64,000 bases of DNA, taken from Xiphydria camelus (taxonomy: Eukaryota; Arthropoda; Insecta; Hymenoptera; Xiphydriidae). A model generated the notes under the pieces. The model saw only the letters and a list, made by a program, of their open reading frames with translations, did not search any database and had not been told where the DNA came from. The position numbers and the translations under genes were made by a program. This document shows positions 31,149 through 42,665 of this stretch, in pieces (position 1 is the stretch's first letter; every line of letters starts with the position of its first letter). The stretch spans positions 14,532,396 through 14,596,395 of the forward strand of contig OY783191.1 in the NCBI GenBank assembly GCA_963678675.1. Direction: 5' to 3'.

Positions 31149-31990
31149 CTAGCAGCCCGTCCCGGCTTCGCACGGGTAGATTGTGGATTGATTTTGTCCG
31201 TCCACCATTGTTTAAATACATTTTTAATACAAAACTTTTAGTATTTTTCCCGGGCTACGCAATGGTCATATTGGATTTGACCTTGACCATGACCTTCAAG
31301 GTTATATTAAGGACAAATTAATTTTTTTTTCACGTTCAAATGTGTCCTTAACCATTTTTTTCATGTTACCTTTATTGTCAGCGGAGGTCAAATGTAGGTC
31401 AAGTATAGTTCGACTTTTTGAACACCCTGTATAAGATTTACTAACTCAGAAACCTTCGCGGATATGCGTCCAACTGTTCCCAAAATTTTCATCGCAATCG
31501 GATGAACGGTTTAGGAGGGCATAATAATCATCCGTACCGGTACTTTTTGAACACCCTGTATAAGATTTACTAACTCAAACCTTCGCGGATATGCGTCCAA
31601 CTGTTCCCCAAATTTTCGTCGCAATCGGATGGACGGTTTAGGAAGGCATAATAATCATCCGTACCGGTACTTTTTGAACACCCTGTATAAGATTTACTAA
31701 CTCAGAAACCTTCGCGGGCATGCGTCCAACCATTTCCCAACTTTTCATCGCAATCGGATGAACGGTTTAGGAAGGCATAATAATCATCAGTACCGATACT
31801 TTTTGAACACCCTGTATAAGATTTACTAACTCAGAAAGCTTCGCGGGCATACGTCCAACCATTCCCCAAAGTTTCATCGCAATCGGATGAACGGTTTAGG
31901 AAGGCATTTGATATTACCTTAAAGGTCACGGTCAAGGTCAAATCCAATACGACCACTGGGTGGCCACGGGAAAATCCTTAAAGTTTTGTA
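31149..31990 (-). mobile_element. Helitron-like element, reverse copy with internal minisatellite
   Basis: On the minus strand it ends in the same hairpin plus CTAG as 16203-16827 (here ctagcagcccgtcccggctt from 31149). Shared interior landmark: caatggtcatattggatttgaccttgacc. The 5' limit is uncertain. No protein. Confidence 0.5.
31414..31906. repeat. Four tandem units of 127-129 bp
   Basis: Units begin at ctttttgaacaccctgtata 31414, 31543, 31670 and 31799, each ending in gaacggtttaggaaggca. The forward copy at 16203-16827 has two such units, so copy number varies within the family. Confidence 0.8.
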
Positions 31991-32465
31991 TTAAACATTT
32001 TTCTCTGAAATGTTTTCCCGTTGAGATAATCATGCTTGCGCGAATAGTATGCGCAGTAGCGCCACACACACATTGACGCAGTCACATGTACACGGCTTAC
32101 GTCTGACGCTCGATTTCCCAGGAAGGTCCCACCGTAGAGCCATAGCATAGATGTTTACACGTCAATAATTTTGCAGGTTCATTAACCCCTAACTCCTTTA
32201 TAGACCAGAAAAATTTCAAAAATTTTTTTTAGTACCTAAATAGGTAATAACTAAATAACAAAATATTTTATTTTACCGACCAATATCCATCGATTTAACG
32301 CTTTTCTATGAGAATCCATGTAAAATTAGCATCAGTGCATAACTTTTTAACGAGATAGACAACTAACTGGTTTTAAATTTTGCAAATGAACTTATTTTAA
32401 TCATATATTTTACCGGTGTGAGTTTCATCTGTTAGGATTTCAATACATAGATGATGCATCCTTAA

Positions 32466-32952
32466 TCTTTAGATGTATAGGTCGAGTCTGCGGGACCGGC
32501 AGTGAGTTGAAATACTATATCTCGTAATTAATCGTCGACTGATTTACGTTTATTTTAACCCTTCGTAACTCGCTGGAAACCTACGACCTTAGTTGGTCGT
32601 ATGGCGAGTGCTGAGCCGCCGTGCTAAACGGAGCATGCTGTTCCCACATTGACGTTCAGTGATGTGCACGAGTAGGACGAATGTAAGTGCGTCGTGGCAA
32701 CACTGTATCTCGAGCGTTTGTCGGAGACGCATTGGGCGGCTCGGCGCCGCTTTTCCGCTCACTCGGACAATTATCATTTTTTTTTAGTTGCGCAAGTGTA
32801 TTTTTTGAAAAATTATAGCCACGGGCCGTTTCAGAAATGTTTAAAGGAAGTATTTATATTTTTTTTCGAATTTTTCTAATAGTAAAAAATATACAAAATC
32901 ACTTAAAATCTAAAAATGGCGGCGCCGCACAGTGGTAGGTTTTTTACGTATA
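32466..32952. other. No recognisable feature
   Basis: A GC-richer patch (32580-32780) contains the small palindrome acgaccttagttggtcgt; no gene recognised. Confidence 0.5.
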
Positions 32953-33729
32953 GAATACCCCCACAAAAACAGATTCTCTGTAAAAAAAAGGCGGCATGTT
33001 CATTCAGTGCCAACAAAAACTGATACGTAAAATACTCTCCAGAAAAGATTTGAAATCAATTAAGATCGCCATGTTCAAGATTTATGTATTAAAAGTAAAA
33101 GGCATCATTTGAAAGGAAAATTATTGTAAATCAAGTTACTAAAAAATTCGACTAAAAAAATGTATAAAAAAATTTTTAATAAAAAAGAACATGCCGCGTT
33201 TAAGTTTTCATATTTTGTCCACTATGCCGAATAATTGGTAGTGCTTGGACGGTGCTAGAGTGATTCATAAATTGCACTGTCGAAGTCAAATTCAGAGAAA
33301 TTCAGAAGGCCCCTGCCTCACAGTGGGGCCGAAGACCACTTTTCTTGGCCAAAATACGAAAAAATGAAAGTTTGTTTAGGACAAAATTGAAAACTTAGTT
33401 TAACAGATAAATATCCAAGGCATTATAATCAACATGAATTGTATTATTTAGTGACTTTAAGAATCGGTAATTGAGCAACAAAGTACCGAAATGCAGTTCT
33501 TTCATAAAAGCAGCTAAAATTGAAGCAAACTTTGAATGTTTGTACATATTGTTAGAGTAAAAGTACAACTTTTTCCTTTTATCCAGCTTGATTTGGGTCC
33601 TCCATAAGCACTTTAGTCACTGTTCAAAGTGTATACGCTGTTTTTATAATAATAATATTTACACTTTTAGAAAAGCATGCACAGTGGAAAAAAAAAATCT
33701 CGAAAAGTAGACCTACAAAAATTACCCCA

Positions 33730-33745
33730 CTCTCTCTCTCTCTCT
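33730..33745. repeat. (TC)n microsatellite
   Basis: A short TC run flanked by ttacccca on both sides, inside the Transib 5' region. Confidence 0.8.
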
Positions 33746-34298
33746 TTACCCCACCTTGTTTCTTACATTTTCGTATACCTTGAGGCTTTGTCTAAGCGGC
33801 CTAAAAATTTTAGTTGCGACTATTTGCGACTTTTAAAGTTATATCAATTCTAGTAGGTAAAGGTGAGTCGGAATTCGGGTAGATTGCTAAGAGTGATTCA
33901 TACTTGCTGTTCCGTTACTTCAAGCGGACGTCTATATAAGCACCGATATAAATCGGTTCTTACCGTTTGTTATCATCGCAATCTAGGTAACGCACTAATT
34001 TATATTTAATCTCACCAAGGGTCGCTATGGCAGGGTACATTTCCGCGTAAGTCGCCTAATGCGCTCCTGCATCGTTCCCAAAAGGTAATTATCGGATGGA
34101 TCTTAATAAGCCATCTCCCGCAATATCCACTCTAATAGATACCGTTATAACGACGAATGAAATAGATTACCGGTATGGGCCTCGGAAAATACCCAGCGTC
34201 ATCTTTTGTTCTATAGTCATTCGTCCTCCTGCCAATCAGGGTGCATAGCGTCAACGAACGCTACCCCTACCGTAGTCCAATAACTGTTACATTTTAGC

Positions 34299-34306
34299 TA
34301 TATAAG
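34299..34306 (+). promoter_or_regulatory. Candidate TATA box of the Transib gene
   Basis: TATATAAG lies about 250 bases before the first ATG, with ttcatt about 25-30 bases on as a possible initiator. Two imperfect direct repeats (catt(c/t)ag(c/t)ttgcaa(a/g)tccttaacttg) follow at 34375 and 34459. Sequence-only suggestion. Confidence 0.4.
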
Positions 34307-34557
34307 ACGAAACCAACCGCGCTTTCATTAATTTACGAGTAGTATAGTGTCTCAGTGTCGTGTATATCTCTTACATTCAGCTTGCAAATCCTTAACTTGT
34401 CGTTCAAATCGTGTAGTTGAGACAGTATAGTATACACACGCAGTATATACACTTAGTACATTTAGTTTGCAAGTCCTTAACTTGCCATTCGACTTAATCA
34501 CAGAGTAGTGCACAATCTCGTGTTGTAAGTTCATAAAGGGTACTGTGTGTTCAAACA

Positions 34558-36934
34558 ATGTTCACTATTACAAGGAAGAAACTGTTTGAAGTCCTGCTCG
34601 AGAAAGGGCAGTGGAACGAACGTTACGAATATGCATTTAAGTACGTGTCTGATGCTTTAGAGTTAGAAGCGCAAGACGAGGACGTTAGACGAAAAATAAA
34701 AAAAGATGTGATAAGAGTGTGTGCCAAAATGAAACAAAAGTGGGAAGCTGCACAGAGAAAGGAGACAAAATTCCTGAAACAAAACGAAACCTGGCTTCAA
34801 CAATCAGAAATATTTGGTGATCTCCAAGGTAACTCTACGTTTTTATAAAAGATTTAATTTGTGAAGGTAATGAAATGCTCTTACTGTAGGTAAATATGCT
34901 TTACTTGCAAACATAGTAAAACAAAACAGGTAAACTGAAAAATATTTTCTATTACCTACTCAAATGATATATACTGTATAATATTACGACTAATTTTTCA
35001 CACTTTCTCTTACGACCACAAAGCCTCAAACTGAACTCGGTACATTTTGTTCGTACTTTCACAACCATCCACATCTTCTGCTGGGCGACCAAGTGCCAAA
35101 TTTGATGAAAGCAGCGAGCGCAGCAAACGGCGAAAAACAGAAGAGTTGCGTCAAATATTTTCAGCGGAAGAGCTTACGTTTGCTGCAGAAATGAAACTTA
35201 GATCAACTGGCAAAATAGACGAAGCTAAACTTATAAGCGAAGCAGTTAACACCTCTCCCCAAAGAGCTAAAAAGATAAGTATTGCTTGGAAAGCTTCAAG
35301 GTTAACACCTGTTATACCGTACACCCCAGAACAAGCGTTGGCATTACTCTTAGATTCAAATCTTTCCAAAGCAGCTTATCAGAATCTCAGACTGGGAGCT
35401 ACAGAGAGGAACGCTAATATATATCCACCGTACAAGAAAATTACTAGTTCAAAAGAAGCTTGTTACCCTCCGGAAGAAGATATCGAAATTACGGAAAGTT
35501 TCTGTAAAATAAAGCTACAATCTCTCTTAGACCACACTGCTCAAAGGATTTTGCAAGTTAACAAAGATGTTTTAGGGGCATTATCTGAATATGATCGCAC
35601 CAGATTGGTCCTCATTTCAAAGTGGGGCTGCGATGGAAGCAGTAACCAACGACCGTACAAACAAGCTGGTAAACAAGGTCACTTTCAAGATACAAGCTTA
35701 CTAATGTCGTGCTTGGTGCCTCTACAATTGTTTGTCCGTAAAGACGACGGATCCACTGAAAACAATATGATCATCTGGCAAAATCCACGGCCCTCATCCA
35801 CTAGATATTGCAGACCGTTGAAATACGAGTTCACAAAAGAGACGCATGATGCCGTGAAGAAAGAAACGAAAGAAATCATGGATCAGATAGAAAATCTTGT
35901 GGAGACCAAGGTTTTAATTGAAAGTGAAGAAGTAAAATTTGAAGCAGCTATTAGACACAAATTATGCATGACTATGATCGATGGAAAGGTTTGCCAAATA
36001 TTAACAGAGACTAGATCAACCCAAGCGTGTACTCTCTGTGGAGCATTACCGAGCATTATGAACGACATTGACAATGTCACGAAGAGGCCTGTCAATAAAG
36101 AGGCATTTGAATACGGTCTTTCGACGTTACACGCCTACATTAGGTTCATGGAATGGCTCTTGCACCTTTCGTATAGATTGAAGGTGAAGAAATGGACAGT
36201 CACAAAAGATGTGAAAGAAGAGGTGTCGAAACGGAAGCAGAAGATTCAAAACGATTTCAAGGCGGTCGGTCTTCTTGTTGATATAGTAAAAGAAGGTACA
36301 GGTACAACTAACGACGGTAATACAGCCCGCAGATTTTTCAGGGATCCTACTAGTACGTCAAAAATAACAGAAATAGAGGAATCTTTAATTATGCGGTGCG
36401 ATACAATTTTACGAACAATGGCTTCCGGATACGAGATTGACAGCGATGCATTCAAGAAATACACGCTGGAGACTGCTAAATTGTACGTTTCACTGTACCC
36501 CTGGTATCCTATGCCGTCTACTATTCATAAGGTAATCATACTAACAAAATTACATGTTATTTTCTTCATCTCAGTTCCTGAAAAGCAGTATGAGTTATTT
36601 TAATTTTTAATTGCAGATACTTATTCACAGATCAGATGTCATAGAAGCAAGCCCGGTCCCTATCGGAATGCTTAGCGAGGAGGCTCAGGAAGCTCGCAAC
36701 AAAGACTTTCGGCACTATCGAAGAAACTGCTCAAGAAAGATCTCCAGAGAAGCAACAAATGAAGACATTCTTCATTTCATGCTAGTAACCTCTGATCCCG
36801 TAATTTCTTCCTTGAGAAAAATGCCAACCAAATTCAGCGGCAGTCTAAATGAAGGAGTGATACTATTACTAAAGGAACCCCAAGTAAACAACAGCAAGGA
36901 CGAAAGCAACGATAGTGATACTGAATCGGACTAA
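34558..36934 (+). CDS. Transib transposase (RAG1-core-related), three exons
   Basis: DDE recombinase that cuts and joins Transib ends. Exons: 34558-34828, about 35024-36531 and 36617-36934, about 700 residues, the usual Transib length. Landmarks: GRPSAKFDESSERSKRRKTE near the start of exon 2; KWGCDGSS (first catalytic Asp, about 35632); TMIDGKVCQ (second Asp) followed by ACTLCGA, matching the RAG1 CTLC zinc site; HAYIRFMEWLLHLSYRLK; YPWYPMPSTIHK across the 85-base intron into ILIHRSDVIE; LSEEAQEARNKDFRHYRR, holding the catalytic Glu; an acidic end. Donor gtaact, then acceptor at 35022-35023: splicing there puts TGA (35032) in frame, perhaps a decayed CGA, unless another acceptor is used. Otherwise open. 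Could be active or one mutation away from it. Confidence 0.85.
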
Positions 36935-37506
36935 CTTACTGCCTTTGAAAATCTGTATTTTTTACTTTCAACTTTAAAGTTAATGTTAAAGTTAATTATA
37001 TTTCATGTTAATGCTTAATTATGCTTAATGTTTAGTTTCTATGCAATGTGTTGTACAAAGGTTTCCTCCTTTGGTTTTTAATGTTATTAATGTTAAATTT
37101 AATTATTTTTCATGTTAATGTTTAATTGTGCTTAATGTTTAGTTTCTATGGAGTGTGTTGTAAAAAGGTTCCCTCCTTTGACTTTTAATGTTATTAATAT
37201 TAAAGTTAATTATGTTTCATCTTAATGTTATTTATGCTTCATGTTTATTTTTTATGCAATATGTTGTAAAAAGGTTCCCTCAATACTCCAGCAGCGTAGA
37301 ATTGCTCCTGGTTTAATAAAATCGTGCAATATGATTGAAAATCTAACAAGAAGTTTTTTTGTTATTTAGTGCGTTAAAAGTATGCAATCTAGTCAAAATT
37401 ATTATACGAAACTTGTTTCACAAGGGTCCTTTAGTGTTTTTTGTCCTAGAAGAGCAGCAGAATTAATATTAACATCAAATACATTTAATTATCTAATCTA
37501 GGAATT

Positions 37507-37811
37507 TTGGCCAAGAAAACCGGTCTTCGGCCCTACTATGCGCCATATTGGTTCCGCCATATTGTTTTTTGAAATTTTGACTTTGGATTCGCAATCAGCG
37601 ACCCGAGAAACCTCCGAGTACTCAATTTCACTCAGATTCGATCAATTTTTGAGGAACCCTTCCGCCATATTGGTTCCGCCATATTGTTTTTCGAAATTTT
37701 GACTTTGGATTCGTAATCAGCGACCCCAGAAACCCCCGAGTACTCAATTTCACCTCGATTAATACACTTTTTGAATGTTGGACAAGAAAACCGGTCTTTG
37801 GCCCCACTGTG
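37507..37811. repeat. Duplicated right end of Transib
   Basis: ggccaagaaaaccggtcttc at 37507 precedes cctactatg-CGCC, and 275 bases on gacaagaaaaccggtctttg precedes cccactgtg-CGCC. Between them the cgccatattggttccgccat block also occurs twice (37539 and 37662). The right terminus, with the first bases of target, seems to have been tandemly duplicated and the inner copy has decayed. Confidence 0.65.
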
Positions 37812-38260
37812 CGCCTGATCGGTTTCCCGTGCGACATTCGGTATACTGGTGGTATCATATAAGTGTATGAATTTATTTAAAATCATAAGTGCATAAACAT
37901 CGAGAATAATTCTGTCTGAATTTTTTATTTTGAAGGAAAAAACGCGGCGTTCTTTTTTATTAAAATTTTTTTATAAATCTTTTTAGTCGAATTTTTTAGT
38001 AACTTGATTTACAATAATTTTCCTTTCAAATGATGCCTTTTACTTTTAATACATAAATCTTGAACATGGCGATCTTAATTGATTTCAAATATTTTCTGGA
38101 GAGTATTTTACGTATCAGTTTTTGTTGGCACTGAATGAACATGCCGCCTTTTTTTTACAGAGAATCTGTTTTTGTGGGGGGATTTCACTACTTTTTGGAA
38201 TTTATTCACGAGAAAGATACGTACATGTAGAAGAATGGCTTTTTATTAGGTACCACACAA

Positions 38261-38577
38261 TTAAAGTCTCACGTTTTATACCGATACGAGCCAATTAATT
38301 ATAACCACGTTACTTTTGATTTATTCTCGTGATATTTTGAAAGGGATTTATAGACTAGAGAGCCCTTATATTTTTCACTTTGCCTTAGTATTTTGGAGAA
38401 ATAAAACATATACCGCTTTCGAATTTACAAGACCATCGGATTTCTCTTATATTTTGGTCGTCTACAGAAATCCACGAAGACGTTTTACCTTGAACTCTCT
38501 CTAAGTCTACTCTTCCAATGACCATGACGAATTGTTTTTCATCACATATAAAGATACCACTTATGACAGTATATAGG
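38261..38577. other. No recognisable feature
   Basis: AT-rich with an open but anonymous frame; nothing I can support. Confidence 0.5.
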
Positions 38578-38749
38578 TATCGTCCCCTTCCTGCAAAAAG
38601 TCACTAACTAACATATTTTGTAAAATTCACCTAACTGGACCTAGTAGCTTAATTTTATTAAATCTTTAAATGGTAAAACTCACTTGTAAGTGCTAAATGC
38701 GTTGGAAGTGATCATGCGCGCATCATAAAAAGTCATTAACCGAAATATA

Positions 38750-40470
38750 ATCCCGTGTGGAAATGTTCATTGGGCCCCAATTGGGCTGCCCAATTACTAG
38801 TTGGGCGCCAATTGGGCAGCCCAATCAGTGCCCAATTGGGCTTTCGTTGGGCTTGTAACGCTCCGCCCAACCTATGCCCAATTTGGGCCGCCCAATTGGG
38901 CCCCAATTGGGCAACCCTATTTATGCCCAATCAACCTGAAATGTTACTTTTAATGAATAATAAGATTAATAATAAATAATAAGATTAATAATAAATAATA
39001 AGATTAATAATAATTAATAAGATTTTATATTTTCTCATAAAATGTACAAAAGTAAAATATAAACGTATTCAAGCGGAACAATGATTGATACAAATCATAC
39101 GCGCGGGTTTCCTTAGTTTTTCATAGTTTCCTTAGTTATTCCATTGCATCTCCTATTTTTCTGCCACGGCTTGTTGATGGAGAAGAAAAACCATTGACTC
39201 GTCCCGTGCTCGCATGACGCTGAAAACAAAAAATAGAATATCCACAAAGATATATGTCCTTCATAGGCAATCAAAGTGAGGTTAGAATGGTCAGATAGAA
39301 AGTAACTTATCTGATGGCAATTCTTCTGAGATGCTGCCGTCTCCTTTCCTGCTCTTTATGTACAGGCATCCAGAGAAAAGTAGCACTGCATCCGTTCACT
39401 ATCACGATTCACGATTATTAAAAAAAAAATACAAACGATTAGCAAACTACACGGAGCGTCTGTCACATTCACCACTATTCGCCAGGGCCGTTCCGAAAAA
39501 AGAGGACGTTTTCAGCCTCTCTCCAGGGCCGTACTCTTTTCCCGGGACGGCCCTTGCGAATTTCTAAACACAAAAATAGCCGTAGCGCCTAAACTAAAAT
39601 AGCTAGAAAAAAAAGTCATAAAGCAAAGATTAGAATGTTATTATCTACAACTTTTATTAAGGTCATTTTGTCGAAAAAAAAAAAAAATAATAAAATAATA
39701 AAAAAGGCTTTTCACACTAAAAAATCACACTACCCTCGTCGATTTGTTTGCGGCATAGGTAAAAATGGATAAGTGCCTTGGACTAAGTGATTAGGTACCA
39801 ACTAAACGCTAATACTATATCGTATCACCTGACCCAAATTTCAGTCACTAAAAGTTCGGAATAGATTTCAATTTTATTTATTCTGTAATAGAAAAATTGC
39901 TAATTTATCATTATATGTATCTTACTCCACTCAATTTGAAAAATGCTGTAACGATTATTAAAAACGCAATTATCAAAGAATGAAATATATTATATATTTA
40001 TTACCAATGTCATCATAATAAAGTTAGTAAAGTTTTTGAGGCGATGCTATCAACATTAAAATATTTAAATTATACAATATTTCTTGCTAGGGTAGTGATT
40101 AGGTACCTTAGTTGGGGCCAGATTGGGGTGCCCAACGTAGCCTCAACTAGTACCTTAGTTGGGGCCTGATTGGGCTGCCCAACGTAGCCCCAACTAAACG
40201 CTAAGACTACATCGTATCACCTGACCCAAATTCCAGTCACTAAAAGTTCGGAATAAGTTCTAAATGTCCAGATTTATTTTTACTTCCGGTACATAAATAA
40301 AACAAACAATTATATCTATTGGATTTATTATATTTTATTCAAATTGGGCCGCCCAATTGGGGCCTAATAGGCGCCCAATTACTGATTGGACCAACTTGGG
40401 CAGATTTCCACACGAGTAATTGGCGCCCAATTACTGATTGGGCCAACTTGGGCAGATTTCCACACGGGAT
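38750..40470. mobile_element. Element with GCCCAATTGGGC palindrome arrays
   Basis: atcccgtgtggaaat (38750) and the inverse (40456-40470) form the TIR. Directly inside the left end, 38768-38935 has more than a dozen half-sites of GCCCAATTGGGC, several as full palindromes. 40094-40200 and 40340-40455 hold more, including two direct copies of ggcgcccaattactgattgg. A longer direct repeat (actaaacgctaa...agttcggaata) occurs at 39800 and 40193. No transposase frame. Confidence 0.75.
39116..39485 (+). repeat. Mosaic repeat block, copy 1
   Basis: Landmarks in order: attccattgcatctcctatt, cgctgaaaacaaaaaatagaa, agtaacttatctgatggcaa, ggagcgtctgtcacattcac. The same order occurs at 43437-43815, 58610-58930 and 59818-60200. 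This copy lies inside the element 38750-40470. Confidence 0.7.
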
Positions 40471-40501
40471 ACCGATATTATAGAGCAGAAACTACCTACT
40501 A

Positions 40502-40629
40502 AGGGCCGGTTTTACCAACAGGTATAAACGCGGTATAGCGCTATACTGAGAATAACCATAAGGCTTATTGCTAGTTATTCTCAGTATAGCGCTATACCGC
40601 GTTTATACCGTGTTGGTAAAACCGGCCCT
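40502..40629. repeat. Hairpin MITE, about 128 bp
   Basis: agggccggttttaccaaca and gtataaacgcggtatagcgc are mirrored with one small bulge around a roughly 20-base loop. A second, partial member starts at 63935. Confidence 0.8.
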
Positions 40630-40911
40630 AAGTCAGTTGATGATAAATGTTAGTTAGTGACTTTTTGCGGGAAGGGGACGATATGTTGTTACATATATTA
40701 ACTCGAGACGTTGGAATAGTTTTAAGAAATCTTTTTGCATGCACCTCTGAAATTTCGCCCTTACTCGTAAATAAATTTAATTTCATTATAACCACATCAT
40801 TTACAGCTTCGATGCTGACCTTACGACTCTTTTCAGTCCGAGTAGAACATTAATTGCAAATATCATCATAAACATGCCAATGCGAATAAAAATCATCTAT
40901 TAACTGTTGCA

Positions 40912-41023
40912 GATCAAGTATTCCGTTGTGGTGGGGGTTCTGATTGGTCTACTCGCTAAGATGCGTATACGTTTCTTAGCGAGTAGACCAATCAGGACCC
41001 CCACCGCAATGGAATACTTGATC
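40912..41023. repeat. Hairpin with 50-bp arms
   Basis: gatcaagtattccgttgtgg / its inverse at 41004-41023, continuing through ggttctgattggtctactcg. A third partial arm (cctgattggtctcttcgctg) follows at 41023. The caattcgggagatcgaag word shared with 23225 and 23430 lies just after, at 41107. Confidence 0.75.
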
Positions 41024-41199
41024 CTGATTGGTCTCTTCGCTGAGTTGCGTGCACGCAAAGATACGAGTGACTCGAGAAAGGCCCCCCTGATCTCCCGGTA
41101 GCTGTCAATTCGGGAGATCGAAGCATCTAACCTCGAAATCAAGTGTACAAGTGATAAGGAATAATTATACGGGTTTCTTCGGTGAGTTTCCCCAAGTGT

Positions 41200-42665
41200 T
41201 TAAAGTAGTTACTCCATTATTGTAATCCAATTCCATTGTATCCCTTATTTTTCTGCCACGACTTTGATTGTTGATAGTGGATGGATCAGCCAATAAATTT
41301 GATTTTTATTCACTATCAACTATCAAAGTCGCGGCAGAAAAATAAGGGATTCAATGGAATTGGATTACAGTAATGTAGTAACTACTTTATTATTATTTTT
41401 TCTTTATCGATATAGTCCCTCTTTCGTATTATACTATCCCAAGTTCGAATTTATATACCGACCTGTCAAACGTGAAGTGTACATGTACCTCACTTTTATC
41501 TCATTAAGTATTACTGCAGACTCTGACATGTCATCTCGTACAGGTGCAACTGAAGATGACCTAGCTCGTGTCCTGTCCGTAAAAAGATGACTCGATGGAC
41601 ATGGGAGAATGTCAGACTTGTCACCGAGCGCCTATTACCCACGGTATATTTATTGCAATATGCGCTTTTCGTTTCAATTATTCCTGCTTTAAATAACTTT
41701 CACTTCTTTCAAAGTATTTACAGTAGTAAAGGTATTTAGTTTTTTTCTTTTCTTGTACAAACTGTTCTAACATAGGGGGCAGCGATCAATGATTGTGACT
41801 AATCGTAGACAAATTATTCCTGCGATGATGTTCCAGTTGCAAAGCATACTCTAGCAAGTCAGCTTACAGCATCCGATGTTTAGTATCAACTTTACCTCTT
41901 TTGGAACACCCATCACCCGAGCATAATCACGATTACGTTAATGTTCATCGCAGAATAGACCGTGAGCTCGGGCACATTATCGCAGTAGTAGTTCGGTACA
42001 CCGAATTGCTTTTTAGTTTTAATAGACGAACTTGTCTACGACGAGTCGCTAATATCGATCGCTGCCTCCTACCACGAACAGTTCATAAAAGGTTATTACC
42101 TTGAAAGAAGTAACAGTTATTTAACGCTGGAATAGTTGAATGAAACGAGAAGCGCGTATTGGAATTAATGTACCGTGGGTAATAGGCGCTCCGTGACAAG
42201 CCGGACATTCTCCGATGTCCATCGAATCATCTTTTTACGGACAGGACACGAGCTAGATCCTCTTCGGTTGCACCTGTACGAGATGACATGTGAGAAAACC
42301 GTGAGTCTTCATGAAAATCTTCTAACGTACTCGTTCTGCAGTAATACTTAATGAAATAAAAGTGAGGTACATGTACACTTCACGTTTGACAGTTCGGTAT
42401 ATAAATTCGAACTTGTGGGATAGTATAATACGAAAGAGGAAATATATCGATAAAGAAAAAATAATAATAAAGTAGTTACTACGTTACTGTAATCCAATTC
42501 CATTGTGTATCCCTTATTTTTCTACCACGACTTTGATAGTTGATAGTGAATAAAAATCAAATTTATTAGCTGATCCATCCACTATCAACAATCAAAGTCG
42601 TGGGAGAAAAATAAGGGATACAATGGAATTGGATTACAATAATGGAGTAACTATTTTATTATTAT
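41200..42665. repeat. Large composite foldback
   Basis: The blocks 41209-41690 recur in reverse at about 42129-42535, and the unit tgtaatccaattccattgta / cttatttttctgccacgact appears four times in alternating orientation (41222, 41320, 42490, 42600). The middle (41690-42129) is unrelated. A forward copy of 41505-41690 occurs at 56410-56660. Non-coding. Confidence 0.75.

Larger units (their letters stand above)
30162..32465. mobile_element. Element with about 165-bp inverted repeats and TTAA ends
   Basis: TTAAGGATGTAGCACCTATACA at 30162 and the inverse ending at TTAA 32462-32465. The arms align for about 165 bp, including the shared atctatctcgttaaaaagttat. No transposase inside. It hosts a pogo-type MITE (30344-30877) and a Helitron-like piece (31149-31990). 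Confidence 0.6.
33319..37811 (+). mobile_element. Transib transposon, nearly complete
   Basis: Ends are CACAGTGGGGCCGAAGACC (33319) and the inverse to 37811. Flanking 5-mers are TGCCT (33314-33318) and CGCCT (37812-37816), a 5-bp target duplication as in Transib; copy B shows the unoccupied CGCCT. The heptamer CACAGTG equals the V(D)J signal heptamer. 23 bases on, CCAAAATAC (33349-33357) agrees with the nonamer consensus at 6 of 9. At the right end the same spacing gives CCAACATTC. The interior encodes a RAG1-related transposase. The 4.5-kb size and three-exon gene fit an autonomous or recently autonomous element. Confidence 0.9.
32953..38190. repeat. Foldback repeat, copy A, interrupted by Transib
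   Basis: Left piece 32953-33318 and right piece 37812-38190 together match the uninterrupted copy B (55571-56292). Arms start ccccacaaaaacagattctctg; similarity with copy B continues past the right arm to about 38250 (agatacgtacatgtagaaga). The break falls exactly at the CGCCT target of the Transib element. Confidence 0.85.
38578..40684. mobile_element. Element with 37-bp inverted ends, host of a second element
   Basis: tatcgtccccttcctgcaaa (38578) and the inverse ending at 40684; 37 bp with one mismatch. Only about 350 bases are left that do not belong to the inner element or to the hairpin 40502-40629. Confidence 0.7.

Noticed and set aside
35047..36603. Single-exon Transib gene ending at 36603
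   Set aside because: The last 24 codons of that frame run into an intron; the acceptor at 36616 restores the family's conserved C-terminus.
38755..38979. Trp/Pro/Asn-rich repeat protein
   Set aside because: The frame arises from GCCCAATTGGGC palindromes and is open on both strands, which marks non-coding repeat DNA.
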